Source: Neelides folsomi (lineage: Eukaryota > Arthropoda > Collembola > Neelipleona > Neelidae). Taken from it: a DNA stretch of 64,000 nucleotides. Of this stretch, positions 63,863-64,000 are shown piece by piece. How positions within the stretch are numbered: position 1 is the stretch's first letter; every line of letters starts with the position of its first letter. The translations under genes were made by a program, and so were the position numbers. Location of the stretch: the NCBI GenBank assembly GCA_034687125.1, contig JAQGBZ010000007.1, positions 1-64,000 of the forward strand, read 5' to 3'. The notes below the pieces were generated by a model. That model did no database searches and was not told the DNA's origin. It saw only the letters and a program-made list of their open reading frames with translations.

Positions 63863-64000
63863 CTAAAAATATCACCATCAATACAAAATACAATAGATTT
63901 TTATGTATATAATACATAGAAAAGAAATAGCATTTATTTTCTATAATTATATAACATTGGGAGAAAGTTTGCAATTTTTTAATTTAAAAGTTAGGAACTT

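Overview
This is nuclear DNA from an AT-rich invertebrate animal. Its genes are split by short GT-AG introns (mostly 50-120 bp, a few of 1-4 kb). Every named protein is an animal-type housekeeping or neural gene. The intact miR-252 locus marks a protostome. The miR-252b-type paralogue, which as I recall insects have lost, together with an arthropod-style mariner-like transposase fragment, suggests a non-insect arthropod such as a crustacean or mite. That placement is inference.

Region by region: (1) 1-11 kb is gene-dense with alternating strands: the 3' part of a USP22/non-stop deubiquitinase (+), PNO1 (-), uroporphyrinogen decarboxylase (+), an unrecognised two-exon 96-residue gene (-) and VPS51 (+). 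PNO1/UROD and the small gene/VPS51 are divergent pairs. (2) 11-19.6 kb has no protein gene I can support but carries two microRNA hairpins, miR-252b-like (about 13.1 kb) and miR-252 (about 16.9 kb), 3.8 kb apart on the plus strand. (3) 19.6-24.6 kb is an equilibrative nucleoside transporter (-), with probable upstream exons about 2.4 kb away; a large imperfect inverted repeat carrying two outward-facing TATA-like boxes lies just upstream. (4) 25.5-30.2 kb is non-coding with a perfect 28-bp-arm palindrome and an (AAT)n tract. (5) 30.2-33.8 kb is an SLC6 GABA-transporter-like gene (-) and 36.7-38.6 kb is ALG2 (+). (6) 43.6-51.2 kb is a PKA catalytic subunit (-) with phase-compatible upstream exons that would give an unusual S/P/K-rich N-terminus. 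(7) 51-60 kb is mostly non-coding and hosts small DNA-transposon derivatives. (8) 60.8 kb to the window end is kynurenine 3-monooxygenase (-), cut off at its 5' end.

The genes do not form a pathway. They cover chromatin and ubiquitin (USP22), ribosome assembly (PNO1), heme synthesis (UROD), endosome-to-Golgi tethering (VPS51), nucleoside and amino-acid-type transport (ENT, SLC6), N-glycan assembly (ALG2), cAMP signalling (PKA) and tryptophan catabolism (KMO). Exon boundaries were derived by hand from splice sites, reading phase and remembered family sequences, and most chains close in frame. The most noteworthy items are the miR-252 pair, two short elements sharing TACCG...CGGTA ends and 17-18 bp subterminal repeats, the promoter-bearing inverted repeat, and the PKA N-terminal extension.
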